Positions 20,302 to 32,353 of a stretch of 64,000 nt of DNA are shown here, piece after piece. Where the stretch lies: positions 1,178,001-1,242,000 of the forward strand of contig JACGCM010000440.1 in assembly GCA_014058105.1 (NCBI GenBank). The letters are read 5' to 3'. Each line of letters starts with the position of its first letter. Position 1 is the first letter of the stretch. Both the position numbers and the translations under genes were made by a program. The notes beneath the pieces are model-generated. The model saw only the letters and a program-made list of their open reading frames with translations, was not told the origin of the DNA and searched no databases. This DNA comes from Kingdonia uniflora (taxonomy: Eukaryota; Streptophyta; Magnoliopsida; Ranunculales; Circaeasteraceae).

Positions 20302-21984
20302 CTAATAGGCAGGTAATCGTTGCGTAGTACGATAATTGACAATATCGGCATACCAAGGCAGTTGTGAGACAGCCATGAGCTGCTCATCAGGAAATGTCTC
20401 TAAGATAGGAAGAAAATCTTCAGCACCCTCAGTGAGAATTCGAGATAGATGATCTGCAACCATATTCTCAACACCTTTCTTATCTCGAATTTCGATATCA
20501 AATTTTTGTAACAAAAGAATCCATCTGATTAACCGAGGCTTATCATCTTTTTTAGATAGTAAATACTTTAAGGCCGCATGGTCGATGTAAATAATGATTT
20601 TGGATCCAACAAGGTATGATCAAAAATTTTTCAAGGCAAACACAATCACTAATAACTCTTTCTCCATGGTGGAGTAATTTAACTATGCGTCATTGAGGGT
20701 GCAACTAACATAGTAAATAACATGAGGCTTATTATCTACTCTTTGCCTTAAAACTGCTCCAACAACGTAATTTGAAGCGTCACACATGAGCTCGAAGGGA
20801 AGTTCCCAATTGGGAGGTTGGATGATAGGGGCTGAAGTTAATAAAAGTTTGAGCTTCTTAAAAGCTCCTGAACATGCGTCATCAAAGTTGAAATCAATGT
20901 CCTTAGCAAGTAAATTGCACAAGGGTTGAGAAGTTTTACTAAAATCTTTGATGAACCGGCGATAAAACCCAGCATGCCCCAAAAATGATCGAATGGCCTT
21001 AACCGTCCGAGGTGGAGGTAAAGAAGAAATAATGTCATTTTGGCCTTATCGACTTCAATCCCTTTGTTGGAGATAATATGTCCAAGAACTATCCCTTGTG
21101 TCACCATGAAGTGACATTTTTCCCAGTTTAACACCAAATTGGTTTGTGTACATCGTTCTAGCACGAGCTCTAAATGGTGTAAACATTCGTTTAAAGAGGA
21201 TCCATACACAAAGAAGTCATCCATAAAGATTTCAAGAATTTATCAACCATATCAGAAAATATGCTCATCATACAACGCTGGAATGTAGCGGGTGCATTGC
21301 ACAACCTACGTCGATAAACATATGTTCCGTAGGGACATGTGAAAGTTGTCTTCTCCTGATCCTCTAGGGTAATGAAGATCTGATTGTATCCAGAATAACC
21401 GTCAAGAAAACAGTAATGACTTTTTCCGGCTAAGCGTTCAAGCATTTGATCAATAAAAGGAAGAGGAAAATGATTTTTCCTTGTGACCGTGTTCAATTTC
21501 CTATAGTCGATACATACACGCCACACGGTGGTCATGCGGGTAGGGATTAGGTCATTATTCTCATTCTCAACTATAGTAATCTATGATTTCTTAGGTACAA
21601 CCTGAACGGGACTGACCCACTACTATTCGAAATGGGGTATATGATACCTGAGTCCAAAAGTTTGAGAACTTCCTTCTTCACCACCTCCATCATGGTGGGA
21701 TTCAACCTCTGTTGCATATCGCAAGAATTTTTAGCACCTTCCTCGAGATTGATGCAATGCATGCAAACGGCCGGGCTAATCCCCTTCAAGTCTGCTATAG
21801 ACCACCCTGGGGCTGATTTGTGTCTTTCAAGGATACCCAACAATCTACTTTCTTGGTCAATAGTGAGGTTGAAAGCTATGATCACAGGCATAGTGTTAAT
21901 ATCACCTAAGAAAGTATACTTCAAAGTCTTAGGTAATGGCTTGAGTTTTAACTTGGGTGTATTAACAATAGATAGAATATGCAA
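20302..21984 (-). pseudogene. Athila-type reverse transcriptase and RNase H, broken
   Basis: Pieces in three frames give WRVCIDYRKLNTVTRKNHFP, YCFLDGYSGYNQI, LCNAPATFQRCM and the active site MDDFFVYG (split near 21215). Then follow LGHIISNKGIEVDKAK and the RNase H end KKGVENMVADHLSRIL at 20450-20500. Several frameshifts and stops separate the pieces. Confidence 0.82.
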
Positions 21985-22020
21985 AGTAGTGGACGGTTCT
22001 AGAGGTTCAATATGAGGTCT

Positions 22021-22974
22021 TCATTTGGACTTGTTAAAAATAGGTGTTGAGTCGAGTAGAACATTAAGCTCTTCAACGATCGGATTTTCACCAAAGTCTT
22101 CACCAAAGTTCACAAGACATGATTCTAAGGGGTCTTCAGAAAATGATTTAGGGAACGAATTGTAAACTAAGGAGTCAATCATATTCAGCTCAACCATGTC
22201 ATCAGAATGAGGGGCTTGAGTATTATTGTTAAAAACATTGAGCTTGATCTTCATGTCTCCCATTGATAGTTGTAAGACCCCATTGAAGCAATTAATAATG
22301 GCATGAGCAGTCGCAAGGAAAGAGCGGCCCAATATGATGGGGATCTCACAACTAAGATTCTTTACATCTTCAGTGTCCAAAACAACAAAGTCCATAGGAA
22401 AAATGAGAGTATCAACCTTGATAAGAATATCCTCAAGGATGCCACGTGCGTATCGTATTGACCTGTCAGCTAATTGAAGTGTCATTCGGGTAGGTTCGAG
22501 TTCTCCAAGTTCTAATTCCTGATAGACTGAGTAAGGTAAGACATTCACACTAGCCTCTAAGTCGAGTAACGCCCTATCCACTTTGTGATCTCCAATTTTA
22601 CAAGGGATGGTTGGGCTTCTAGGATCTCAAAGCTTAAGAGGGGTTAATATCTCAGTCAAGAAGACTTTCTTGTGCACATTGATTTTCCTTTTCCTAGTAC
22701 ACGCATCCTTAATGAATTTGGTATGTGCAGGGATAAGCATGATGGCATTCAGTACTAGAATATTTATATGAACTTGCTTAAATGTATCCAATATCTCGTT
22801 AAATTGAATCCCTTTATTAACCGGAAGAATGCGTTGTGGATAAGGCACCTTTGGCTCAAAATGTGCCTTTGGTAGGGAAATAGACGAGATAGGCAACTCC
22901 TTAGATTTATTAGAAGGTTCACTCGTACCGACCTCATCCTCAATAGCAACGGGTGTTGGTTCAACCCTAGGCAT
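22021..22974 (-). pseudogene. Athila-type protease region
   Basis: YPQRILPVNKG, FKQVHINI and AKFIKDACTRKRK are the Athila pre-protease block. The aspartic protease follows as ALLDLEASVNVLPYSVY, where the usual D-L-G-A-S has become D-L-E-A-S, then EIPIILGRSFLATA. A stop near 22627 splits the block. The Gly-to-Glu change at the active site would likely inactivate it. Confidence 0.8.
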
Positions 22975-23199
22975 TTCAACTCGGTTATCAATTTGTTTAC
23001 CACTTCGAAGAGTTGTAATGGCATTAACCTATTTTGGGATTGAGATAAAATCAAACCCCGGTGGTCCTTTCGGATTAGATACAAGTTGGCTAGGTAGCGT
23101 ACCTGGTGGTCTCTCATGCAATGCATTTGCCAATTGTCCTATCTGAGTCTCGAGATTAGAGATAGATTGGGATGTAAAATTATAATTTACCAAAGTCTG

Positions 23200-24620
23200 T
23201 TATTAAAATTGCATCATTTGTTGCTGAAATTGCAATGTTTGTTTTTGGCTTTCCATTGATTATTGCATGAAGAGAGCAAGGGTATCTTCCAAATATGGTT
23301 TGGGTGGAGCGGGAGGGAACTGTTTGGATGACTAAAAGGATTACTGAGATGCCTGAGGATAAGATTGAGAAAGGGGATTCCTAGGTAAATTATGACCTGA
23401 GGTTTGTGACTCTCCAAAACCTGAACTGGGTTGGCTGTTCTTCCACAAAAAATTTGGGTTGTTCTGCCAAGTTGGCTTGTACGGGTCAAAGGGCCTCTTA
23501 TAGGTATTATTCAAAGCATTCACTTACTCTTGATTGTCATTCATTTCATTGAGAATGGGGCACATTTGAGTCATATGGGTTACATCAAAACAAACGGTGT
23601 AACCCTGTTGCTGAACCTGGTTCACACTACCCTTAAATTGATTCGTAGCCATAACTTTAATTTTTTGGGTAAGAGTATCTAATTGGGCTTTGATAGCCGT
23701 TCCCTCACTCACTTTGTATAAGCCACATTTCTTAGCTGTAGGAATATTTCTATATGGATCAAAATCCTACATTTGAGAGTTTTCAGCCAATGTCTCAAAC
23801 TCCTCATAAGCTCTATCATGTTCAAAGTTCTGGAATTTACCACTATGCATGAATTGTAGTCTATAACGATTATCAGAAGTTATTCCACGATAAAAGATCT
23901 GGGCTAGATGTTACTTCTTAAAACCATGATGGGGACATTGTGAAAGAAGATCTTTATACCTTTTCCATGCCTTATAAAATGTTTTACTCTCATTTTGAAC
24001 AAATTCAACAACTGCATTTCTAAGAGCGACGGTTTTTCCCATAGAAAACCATTTGGTTTTGAACTTGGCCTCAATTTGATCTCATGAATTGATAGATGCT
24101 GGTGCCAATGAATCAAGCCAATGACTCGCCTTGTCTTTTAGTGAGAATGGGAATAAACGAAGGCGGACAGAATCCTCAGTAAATTTTTGGTATTTGGAGA
24201 GCGCACAGATTTTCTTAAACTCGTGGACGTGCTTATAAGGGCTCTTAAAATCAAGTCTACGAAATGTAGATAACATTTGGATCACACTAGGCTTGATTTC
24301 ATAATGGTTTGTCGTGACAACTGGTAACACAATACATGAAGGCATATCACTCACCACTGGGGTCCAATAGTCCCTAAGAGATTTGGCAGCAGCCATGATT
24401 GGGAGTTTGACTTCTAGATCAACAACAAGTTCAATTGGGTCAACTCTAGATGAATTACCCTCCTCCGAAATTGGGAAAACTAGAGATGGATCACTATCCT
24501 CCTAAACTGGTGCTTCTAAGTCCTTTATTGTATTGATTGGGCGAGGTGGTCGCCCTCTCCGCTTAGGCTGAGGTGGTGGCCCGTTAATGGGTAAAGGTTC
24601 TGGTAAGCTTCCTTAATATT
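23200..24620 (-). pseudogene. Athila-type gag, broken
   Basis: An N-terminal Pro/Arg-rich stretch reads PQPKRRGRPPRP (AT-hook-like). The gag core follows as NHYEIKPSVIQMLSTFRRLD and LFPFSLKDKASHWLDSL at 24082-24396. The remainder lies in several frames down to about 23200, including a TAG near 24503. It would have formed the retrotransposon capsid. Confidence 0.75.
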
Positions 24621-25525
24621 TTCCTTTACATGTCCAATTGATCATGCACAACTAATAATCAATAAAATTTAGCACCCGGTACAGTAAATAATCAATCAAA
24701 CCTAGATTCTAGCACATCAATATTTTTTAGAAGTAATAATTAGGTCTCCCTTATATTCTTCTATGTTCAAAATGGGTACGATGGCAAAAGGCTTTGGTTC
24801 CTATACTCCCCTACGTCACTATGCTAGTACCAGCTTAAAGTAGATGTTCAGTCCTCACGCCTGAGCGAGTCGCCTTATCGTACGTCAGCACTCAAAAAGG
24901 CGACGTCGCAAACCTACAACCAGTATTTCGCGGCGCTAAGCTGGGGCCGTATCCTATGAACCCGTGTTTGTACCTCGGTCCGGTACACCTATCCGTTGGG
25001 TGATGAAATCCCACGAGAATCTTGCTACTCTTTTTTATTAACAGTTATTTTGAGGTCTGGGACGTTCAATTTTCGTGTGATACAAATTTCTTTGTATCCC
25101 TAATGAGTGGTCCCACTTGTTGGAGAGTTTTTTGGGTGATGAAATCCCGCAAGTCTCTAACAGTATTTACCTTTACTAATGTTAGAATGAAAAAGAATAT
25201 TAAACACAGCAATAGGTCAATCCAACCACAACAATTTTTTTATTAGAGCAGCGTGTATTTGCACAGTCTACACGACTTTATATGTCCTAGTGCCGGGGCG
25301 TAGCGAATATGTACCCCTTCTAGATGTCAAGTTTTGAGAAGTACCAACCTACGGGAAGTGTTTCCCGGTGTAGCTGTGGCCGCCCCTTCACTTAAGGGGC
25401 AAAAAAAGGAAGTGCCCCTTCACTTAGGAGGCACAAGAAGGAAATTGTTGAAGTAGCTTTGAGTTTTTCGTATTTTCCGTTCACTGCTTTCCGTGCTTCT
25501 TGTATCCCTTATCGGTGCCCAAAAT
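24621..25525 (-). other. Leader region of the Athila-type element
   Basis: Noncoding. GGGTGATGAAATCCC occurs twice (about 24998 and 25134), and a G/C-rich stretch lies at 24850-25000. On minus, TTTTGGGCACCG (25512-25523) follows the LTR end and may be a decayed primer-binding site of the TGGCGCC type. Confidence 0.45.
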
Positions 25526-25885
25526 TGTCAAAGTGTAATCGTCTCTTTTGTTTGATCGACAATGGAGAGTAATAATCAAGATTTGCAAAAATTGGTCTTT
25601 TAACACAATTCAAATAAAACTTGCAAAAGCAACTCGTGCTCAAGCTCGTGCTCGTAACAAAAGCAACTCGTGCTTATGTTATAACAAAAATAGTTTGTGC
25701 TCAAGTAGGACCACTCAATGAAAAAGAAAACAACTCTTAACAAAAGAATTAAGGCCCACAAACAGTTCGTGTTTAACAAAAGCAACTCGTGCTTAAGTTA
25801 TACATTAAAAATAGTTTATGCTTGAGTGGGACCACCCATTATAAAAGAAATAAATCTTAACAAAAGCAACTCGTACAGCAACTTA
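25526..25885 (-). repeat. Right-hand LTR-like end of the Athila-type element, part 1
   Basis: Starts TGTCAAAGTG on plus and consists largely of repeats of the GCAACTCGTGCT type. It is interrupted at 25885 by a PIF/Harbinger insertion and resumes at 32354. The proposed LTR ends GAAAACA at 32549. It is not the partner of LTR-C. Confidence 0.5.
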
Positions 25886-26039
25886 GAGCATCTCTAGCAG
25901 TGAGTGTGGGTTTGGGTGTGGGTTCTGACACCCTGGCCCACCAAACCCACAATTCAAACTCAACCTCTCCCAGCAGCCAGTGTGAGTTTGCCAACGTGGT
26001 TTTTTTTGTTTTTTTGTTTTTTTAAATTTAGAGGAGATT

Positions 26040-26106
26040 AAAACACCGCGTGGTATTCTTTTTACTGCGCGGTATAAAGAAGACCGCGCGGGGTTCTAAA
26101 CACCGT
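26040..26106. repeat. CCGCGCGGT-type motifs near the left end of the PIF/Harbinger element
   Basis: Three variants (ACCGCGTGGTA, ACTGCGCGGTA, ACCGCGCGGGG) lie within 70 bp. They resemble those in the hairpin at 28797-28868 and near the right end at 32162-32190. Candidate binding sites for the element's Myb-like protein (inference). Confidence 0.6.
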
Positions 26107-26222
26107 CGCATTATCTGTAAGTAAAACTCACTAGTGAATTCGACTATTTTCTAGTTTTTTAAATCTACTTCTCTCTCAAAAATCCCTTGGTAAAAAAATC
26201 TTAGAATTCCAACAAAATCAAA

Positions 26223-28404
26223 ATGCATATGCTAGAGGGAAACCCACACCCCAGTACTCTGCCTGGGTTTAGAGGAACAAGAGATCCAGAGCGTTCAGTA
26301 ACCCGCTCGAGGTCGGGAAGGAAGAAAAAGCGGGTAAAATTTGAAGATGTTCAACCCCAAAATATACCAAACCCATCCGAAGATAACTTCCCGCGGAGGT
26401 GTATTACCCAACTCTCAGACGAAGTCAGTCACATCTATTACACGGGAAAGGAACTCATGGTAAGTTTTAGTGTAATTGCGAAATTGTTTTTTTCCATAAA
26501 TCAAGTGTTTGAGAAAATGCCTCAATGAACAGAATCGGGATTCGATGCATGTGCATGACACATTCACTACGGTATTCAAAGTGTGGAAGGATATTGCCAC
26601 ACTTCCAGCTGTAAGGGACGCCATGGTGAATATTTTTGGGCAGTTTATGGGTATACGCTTGAGCAATTCAGATAATCGGTTAATTCAGGCGCTTACAGGG
26701 CGTTGGTGGCCAACCACACACACGTTTCTGTTCCCTTGTACGGAGATAGGGGTCATTCCCCTCGATTTTACTATGCTGACATCATTGTCCATCGGCCGAT
26801 ATTCGACACAGGTGTCATATGATGATATGGTCTATTTTATCTAATGCGAGGCATTTTCTCCCCAGCATTGATTCCAACCATATAAAGAGTGGGAACGTCA
26901 GCATTGTACATTTGAGGACCTACTTGACCGTCGAAGCTAATCAGGAGGATGATATTACTATTGCTCGTGTTTTTATCCTCTTCATGATGGGACATTTGTG
27001 GCTCCAAACGGCCAACGACACCGTCCCACTTAGATATCTCGCGGCCGTGAATGATTTGGACTCAGCTGCCCAATATGAGTGGGGTTCTGTTATTCTTGCT
27101 TCCCTGTACCATGGTTTGGATACCGCAGTCACGATCGGGGGTGCCATCACTGGATTTGTGCAACTTCTTCCGGTACACTAACACTTTTTCCATTTACAAA
27201 TCAAATATCTTCCAATAAGCGTCTTAAATATAAATTCTAATTATTTTTTTATGTTATTCCAAAATGCAGTATTGGTTCTACGAGTATTGTAGGGTTGGTC
27301 ACCCTATAGTCAAGGAAGAGGTAAAGTACCCGGCCTATCCGCATCTCAGAGCATGGGAGAGAGGGAACATGAGGAAAACAAATGACCAGGCGCCCAATTT
27401 GTTTATTATAGGCAGATACCATATTGATCACCATACTGCTGAGACGATCACATGGGAACCTTGGTTCGATTTTCCAGTGTCTGTGACAGAGGACGTACTG
27501 AATGCAAACCTCCTATCCCGTAAATGGATACCACTTCAAGTACCAGACGGAAACTGCGAATATTACTTGGGGGATAGATGCTGGAGGCAGGTGACTGGCA
27601 AGGTGCGCATTCCTTTGGATCATCCGCTTAGCATATCGCGACATATTAGTCCAGCGGCTTTCCATGGGATGAGACAGGCCAGGTTCGTTGACTGTGAGCA
27701 GTTTGTGGTAGGGGAGGAGCGAGAGACTTACACCTCGTACTAGGCTGAACAAACTTTGGAGGTAGGCCACATGTTGACTGATTCCTAGAGGACGGGGAAT
27801 CTAGATCTTCTCGGACCGAGTGTACTCAGAGCTGGTATTACACCCGTGGCGGTTACGTCAGCGTCGGTTCATAGCTTGTCCCAGGACTTCAGTTTGCCTG
27901 GCGAGGCGGAAGGGCTAGATCTAGGGTAGCACATGGAGTGGACAGGGCGGCGTAAGAGGCTCCCCATTGCCTGCTTGAGGGACCCGCCACCCATGTCTTC
28001 ATCCTACGGTACAGAGGGGCTGTAGCACCTGACTTATGGTATGCGGCGAATCCTTCTTACAGAGTCTGTACGGGACGCACAGAGGCTCCAGGAGGTGGAG
28101 GATGAGCTTGCTATTTCCCACAGGAAAATTGACAGTATAGATCATCAGCTATATGCCCATGTAAGTAATTTATTTATGTATTTATTGTGGTGCTTTTTCT
28201 TAATGTCATATTTATTTTGCCAAAATATTTATAAAGTTTATTTGTCTCGTTCAGGACCTATAGCTGAGGAGGGGGCGTGACATACGGGTGGTACCGCTAC
28301 CACCTGGAGGAGGTGCGAGGACGAGGCAGCGTGGATCTTATCTGCGAACCAGGGGAAGCAGTACTAGCCGCAGGGGGTGGGGTACTGGAAATGATTATGA
28401 GTAG
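26223..28404 (+). pseudogene. Plant mobile domain (PMD, MAIN-like) gene inside the PIF/Harbinger transposon
   Basis: Four exons are proposed: 26223-26459, 26533-27172, 27270-28160 and 28255-28404, all GT/AG. Exon 1 has a basic stretch (RSRSGRKKKRVKF). The PMD core reads MVNIFGQFMGIRL, RWWPTTHTFLFPCTEIGVIP and ARVFILFMMGHLW in exon 2, then YWFYEYCRVGHPI and AWERGNMRKT in exon 3. Exon 4 encodes an Arg/Gly-rich tail (VVPLPPGGGARTRQRGS) ending at TAG 28402. One frameshift near 26830 and five in-frame TAG codons (27741, 27786, 27927, 28023, 28261) show decay. PMD proteins of the MAIN type keep transposons silent in plants (family knowledge); a role here is unknown. Confidence 0.8.
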
Positions 28405-28796
28405 ATATAGGTATTTTTTATGCTTTTTTAGACGATGTGGAAGCTGTGATTTGATTACGTAGATGATTCTGAGTAGACGATATATTTGTAGACGATGTTT
28501 TGGATGTTTTTAATGTTCATTAGCCATTATTATCTAATGTTGAAATTGACTGAAGTTTTTGTTGAAATTGACTATTTCTCTCTTCGAATAAATTTTCACT
28601 GAGGTATTTTACATTTCTACAAACTATTTGGTGATGTTTTTAGGTTTTTGGTAGAGTTTTTTAAATGTCTATTCGAACTGATAAATAGTTTGTTTGAATA
28701 AATTTCAATAATTTTGCGTAATTTGGCATTGAGCAGCTTTATTCGAATTGAATCTAATTCTATTCGAACAAAATTGTCACTGAGGAATACAAATAT

Positions 28797-28868
28797 AGAT
28801 TTGGCGGTAAAATGAACACCGCGCGGTAAAAGGAACATCGCGCGGTGTTCATTTCACCGCCAAATCCC
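28797..28868. repeat. Near-perfect 70-bp palindrome between PMD gene and transposase
   Basis: The arms ATTTGGCGGTAAAATGAACA and, on minus, ATTTGGCGGTGAAATGAACA continue into ACCGCGCGGT-type cores. It could fold into a long hairpin. It lies about 120 bp upstream of the transposase ATG and 390 bp after the PMD stop. Confidence 0.85.
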
Positions 28869-28987
28869 TGATTTTAAGACCCGCAGCTTCTTCCCCTTTT
28901 ACATTTCTCCCTTTTACACTTCTCTCTTCCATTGGAAACTTACTTACCGTCTGGTATTACACCCTTCTCTAAACTCTACAGCCTCAA

Positions 28988-30270
28988 ATGTCTTCTTCAT
29001 CGTCATCATTATCCATACCCGATCCTCCAGGTTTATCGTCGTCGTGCTCCGATGACGATCTTATCTATAATTGTGCGGCGGCAACTTGTGTTTTGCACTA
29101 AGCTGCAGTAAACATAGTAGTTGAGGATGCAACTTCGAGTTATGGCGGGAGTGTCATGAGCCGTAAGGATAGGAGAAAGAAGTAAGATCACAAATTGGGG
29201 AATTTTAGCATTATACGGGACTACTTCCAGCCGAATTGCGCATATGAGCCATAGGAATTTCGGCGACATTTTCGTATGAGTAGAAACATGTTTATGCGCC
29301 TATTCGATGCAATCGTTGCACATGATCATTATTTTGTCCAGAAACCCAACAACGCTGGCACTATGGGGTTATCACCGTACCAGAAGGAAGTCGCAGCACT
29401 ACGTTTCCTAAGCTACGGTATTGCGGCGGATCTTTTTGACGAATATATCCGAATAGGAGAAAACACAACCTTGTTATGTGTGAAATGGTTTTATGTTGCG
29501 GTTATATAAATTTTTGGCGAGGAATATCTTCGAGCACCAAACGCGGCCGACGTCGAAATGTTAAAAGCGGTCGGAGAGTCCCGGGGATTTCTCATCATAT
29601 TAGGAAGCCTTGATTGCATGCATTGGATATGGAAAAATTGTCCCAAAGCTTGGTACGGTCAATTTACTGGTCATTACCCCAAGGCGACACTGATTCTTGA
29701 AGCGATAGCTTCACACGACCTTTGGATTTAACATGCTTTTTTTGGGCTACCAGTCTAACAATGATATCAATGTCCTACAACAATCACATCTTTTTACCGA
29801 CCTGGCCGATGGTATCGCCCCGCCTTGCAATTATACAATTACCGGGAAAGCTTATGATATGGGGTATTACCTTGCGGGTGGCATATACCCCAAATGGGGA
29901 ACAATTGTCCAAACCATATCCAATCCGGTTATCGCGAAACAAAAGTTCTTTGCTCAACAACAAGAAAGTTGCCAAAAAGACGTAGAACGGGCGTTTAGGG
30001 TTTTACAATCTCGGTTCAATGTTGTAAAAAATTCAGTGAAATTGTGGTACCTTTAGGCTTTGAGCAATGTCATGAAGGCGTGCGTAATAATGCATAATAT
30101 GATTGTTGAAGAGGAACGAGGTGCATTCCCATCATACTTAGACTACGATCCGGCCTAGCTCTCAACTATCGAAGGCAAACGGTTAGATATTGTACGCGAA
30201 CGCAGAACAATAGAATCTTTTATATCGAAAATGAACCGGATTCGAAGTCGAGTCACTTTGATCTAAAGGA
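28988..30270 (+). pseudogene. PIF/Harbinger DDE transposase
   Basis: The frame starts MSSSSSSLSIPDPPG and runs through MRLFDAIVAHDHYF, LSPYQKEVAALRFL and YGIAADLFDEYI. The DDE_4 core follows: LGSLDCMHWIWKNCPKAWYG, SNNDINVL and VERAFRVLQSRFNVV, giving the D, D and E catalytic positions. Stops occur at about 29098, 29183, 29252, 29507 and 29729, with a frameshift near 29752. It would cut at the element's ends. Confidence 0.85.
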
Positions 30271-30567
30271 TGATCTAATCGAGCATTTGTGGGCCGTGAA
30301 GGGAAATCTTTAAACCTAGTACTCTATTTCTTGTATTATCTCAGTGTTATTCATGTAATTTAATGCTTCTTGTCGTACAAGTTTATTAAACAAGTTTTTG
30401 ATATTGTATTAATCTTATATTTGTTTTAACGCAATATTATCGGAAATAAACATTTCGAAAACAAGATTGCATTCTTCAATAGCAAAGTACATTATTCAAA
30501 TGATTACATTATTGGAAGGTAAACTATATTCTTGGAAATAAAACTCAATATACAGCAAAGTTAAATT

Positions 30568-32056
30568 ATATTTCATCACCACTTCAAGTACCTGGTCCAC
30601 CCCTATTGGCCAGACGATCCATTATCTCAGCTTGCCTTTGTAGATAGTATTGCAATTGATTTCCAGATAGAGTACTCAAGTCTTACTCTATGATTTTGTG
30701 ATCTTCCTTTGCTTACTCCAAATCCATTTTGGCTTGCCAGTATTGCATTGCTTCTACTCTTCTTCTTTCCTTTTCTTCTTTTGCTTGTATCTTCTCCAAC
30801 CGTAGTTCATCCAATAGAGCATGGACACTGCTACCAGATGCAGTAACACCCTCTATTACCTTTTGTGATGTAATGTTCTTTCTATAGAGTTTTTAGCCGA
30901 TGGGCATGCCTCCACCCTCATACAGCGAACCATCTAAGTCAGAATTTGGGCCTGGGGATTGAGGTGTAGGTGGGTCGTCGGGGTCCTCCAATAGATTGTT
31001 TGATCCGACCGAGTTCCCCGGAGAAGAATTGTTCGATGTTCTCCTGGCCACATTTCTTGGTATATTCACCGCATGGTTCGACCCATCATCCCTTAGGTTG
31101 GCCCATCGCGGTTCTCGCGCCAAAATCTTATACCCTTCACGGTGTTTGAAGTCATTGCCGCCATTCAAGCCTTTATAGATTTTGTGTGCATCATTTTCCT
31201 ACAATTCGCAAAATTACCCAATACAAATAAATGACGTGTATATCCGCGAGAAATAATTGAAATTGAGTTAAAGGAAATTATAACGTCCCCGATCTTCTTC
31301 TGTTTTTCTGCTACTATTCCTAAATCGTTCTTGAGCAACTATCCCTTTATATGCTACACATTGTGCATTAAGGGAATACCACTGAGATTTGGTCGACCCA
31401 CATGATCGTCGTGTGGGGCACTCGGGGTCTCTATTAAATGCAATGTTGACCTTTTGATAGAAAGTAAAACCCTTTCTGTGGCCATTTGTTTGGACAAAAG
31501 TTGTTAACTACGCCCTTGCGAGATACGTAAAGTCTGCGTCCATCCAATGCATTCCAGCATCATCCGTCTCGTCCAAAAACTCAGCATCTTATGGCACTTG
31601 CATGCTTGGTCTTTATTTTGTGGGTGCTCTTTTCTTTCTTCCTTTTCCTTTTTCTTTATGGGGAGCCGCCGCCTCAACAGGTATTGACGCATTTACGTCA
31701 CTTTGACTGTGCTGAGTAGATTCACCATGGAATAAATAGTTCTGAAAGTAATTTGGCAGTTGAAAACCTTGAGGTTAAGTGAGAGGATATGGTTGATAGT
31801 ACGGGCTAAACGCCTGAGGTTGCTGTTGAGATAGTGTAAATGGACTTTGATATTGTCCATAACTGGGATCCCCTTGCGACATAGTAAACGGAGGTGGGGT
31901 CTGTGATTGGAATTGAGATTGAAATTGTGATGGGTTTTAGTAGAGGTATGGAGTGAATTATGATAATAGTTGTTGAGCGAATGGTGTTGAAGGTGGGTTT
32001 TGAGAGGATGGGGTCGACGGTGTAGAGTTATTACTATTAGTGCTGGAGTTTACCAT
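30568..32056 (-). pseudogene. PIF/Harbinger ORF1, Myb/trihelix-like DNA-binding protein
   Basis: On minus it starts MVNSSTNSNNSTPSTP, followed by a Gln/Pro-rich N terminus. The helix-turn-helix region reads DAEFLDETDDAGMHWMDADF and GFTFYQKVNIAFNRDPECP (31350-31580), and the C-terminal coiled coil (LEKIQAKEEKERRRVEAMQY) resembles the NAM-associated C-terminal domain. Stops and a frameshift near 31590 break it. In this superfamily ORF1 is needed with the transposase for movement. It converges on the transposase gene. Confidence 0.75.
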
Positions 32057-32161
32057 TTGGGGAGAGCGTAGAGGTTCTCCTCTGCTTTGAAATTGGTTTT
32101 GGGGAAGAGGAAGAAGTCTTGGAGAGTTGATCAAAATAATTAAGTTTAGAGGTGTTTAGAT

Positions 32162-32190
32162 TACCGCGCAGTGATTTAAACACCGCCAAA
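32162..32190. repeat. CCGCGC motifs near the right end of the PIF/Harbinger element
   Basis: ACCGCGCAGTG and ACACCGCCAAACTT repeat the pieces of the central hairpin (28797-28868) about 160 bp from the right terminus. Confidence 0.6.
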
Positions 32191-32353
32191 CTTATTTTTT
32201 TTTAGTGTGTGTTCCCCACACTCAGTTGAGTTACTGCAGCGCCAGGTCTCAGAACTCACACTCAAACTGTGCCTGCTGGGAGATGTTTGGGTATAGGTTT
32301 GAGTGTGGGTTGGCAAACCCAACTCAACCCACACCCTGCTACGTTTGCTCTTA

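Larger units (their letters stand above)
25886..32350 (+). mobile_element. PIF/Harbinger transposon carrying three genes
   Basis: Inverted ends are GAGCATCTCTAGCAGTGAGT on the left and, on minus, GAGCAAACGTAGCAGGGTGT on the right, both running into GTGGGTT-rich repeats. The flanking TTA duplication (25883-25885, 32351-32353) fits the superfamily. Inside are a PMD gene (plus), a DDE transposase (plus) and a Myb-like ORF (minus). CCGCGCGGT-type palindromes lie near both ends and between the PMD gene and the transposase. Confidence 0.88.
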
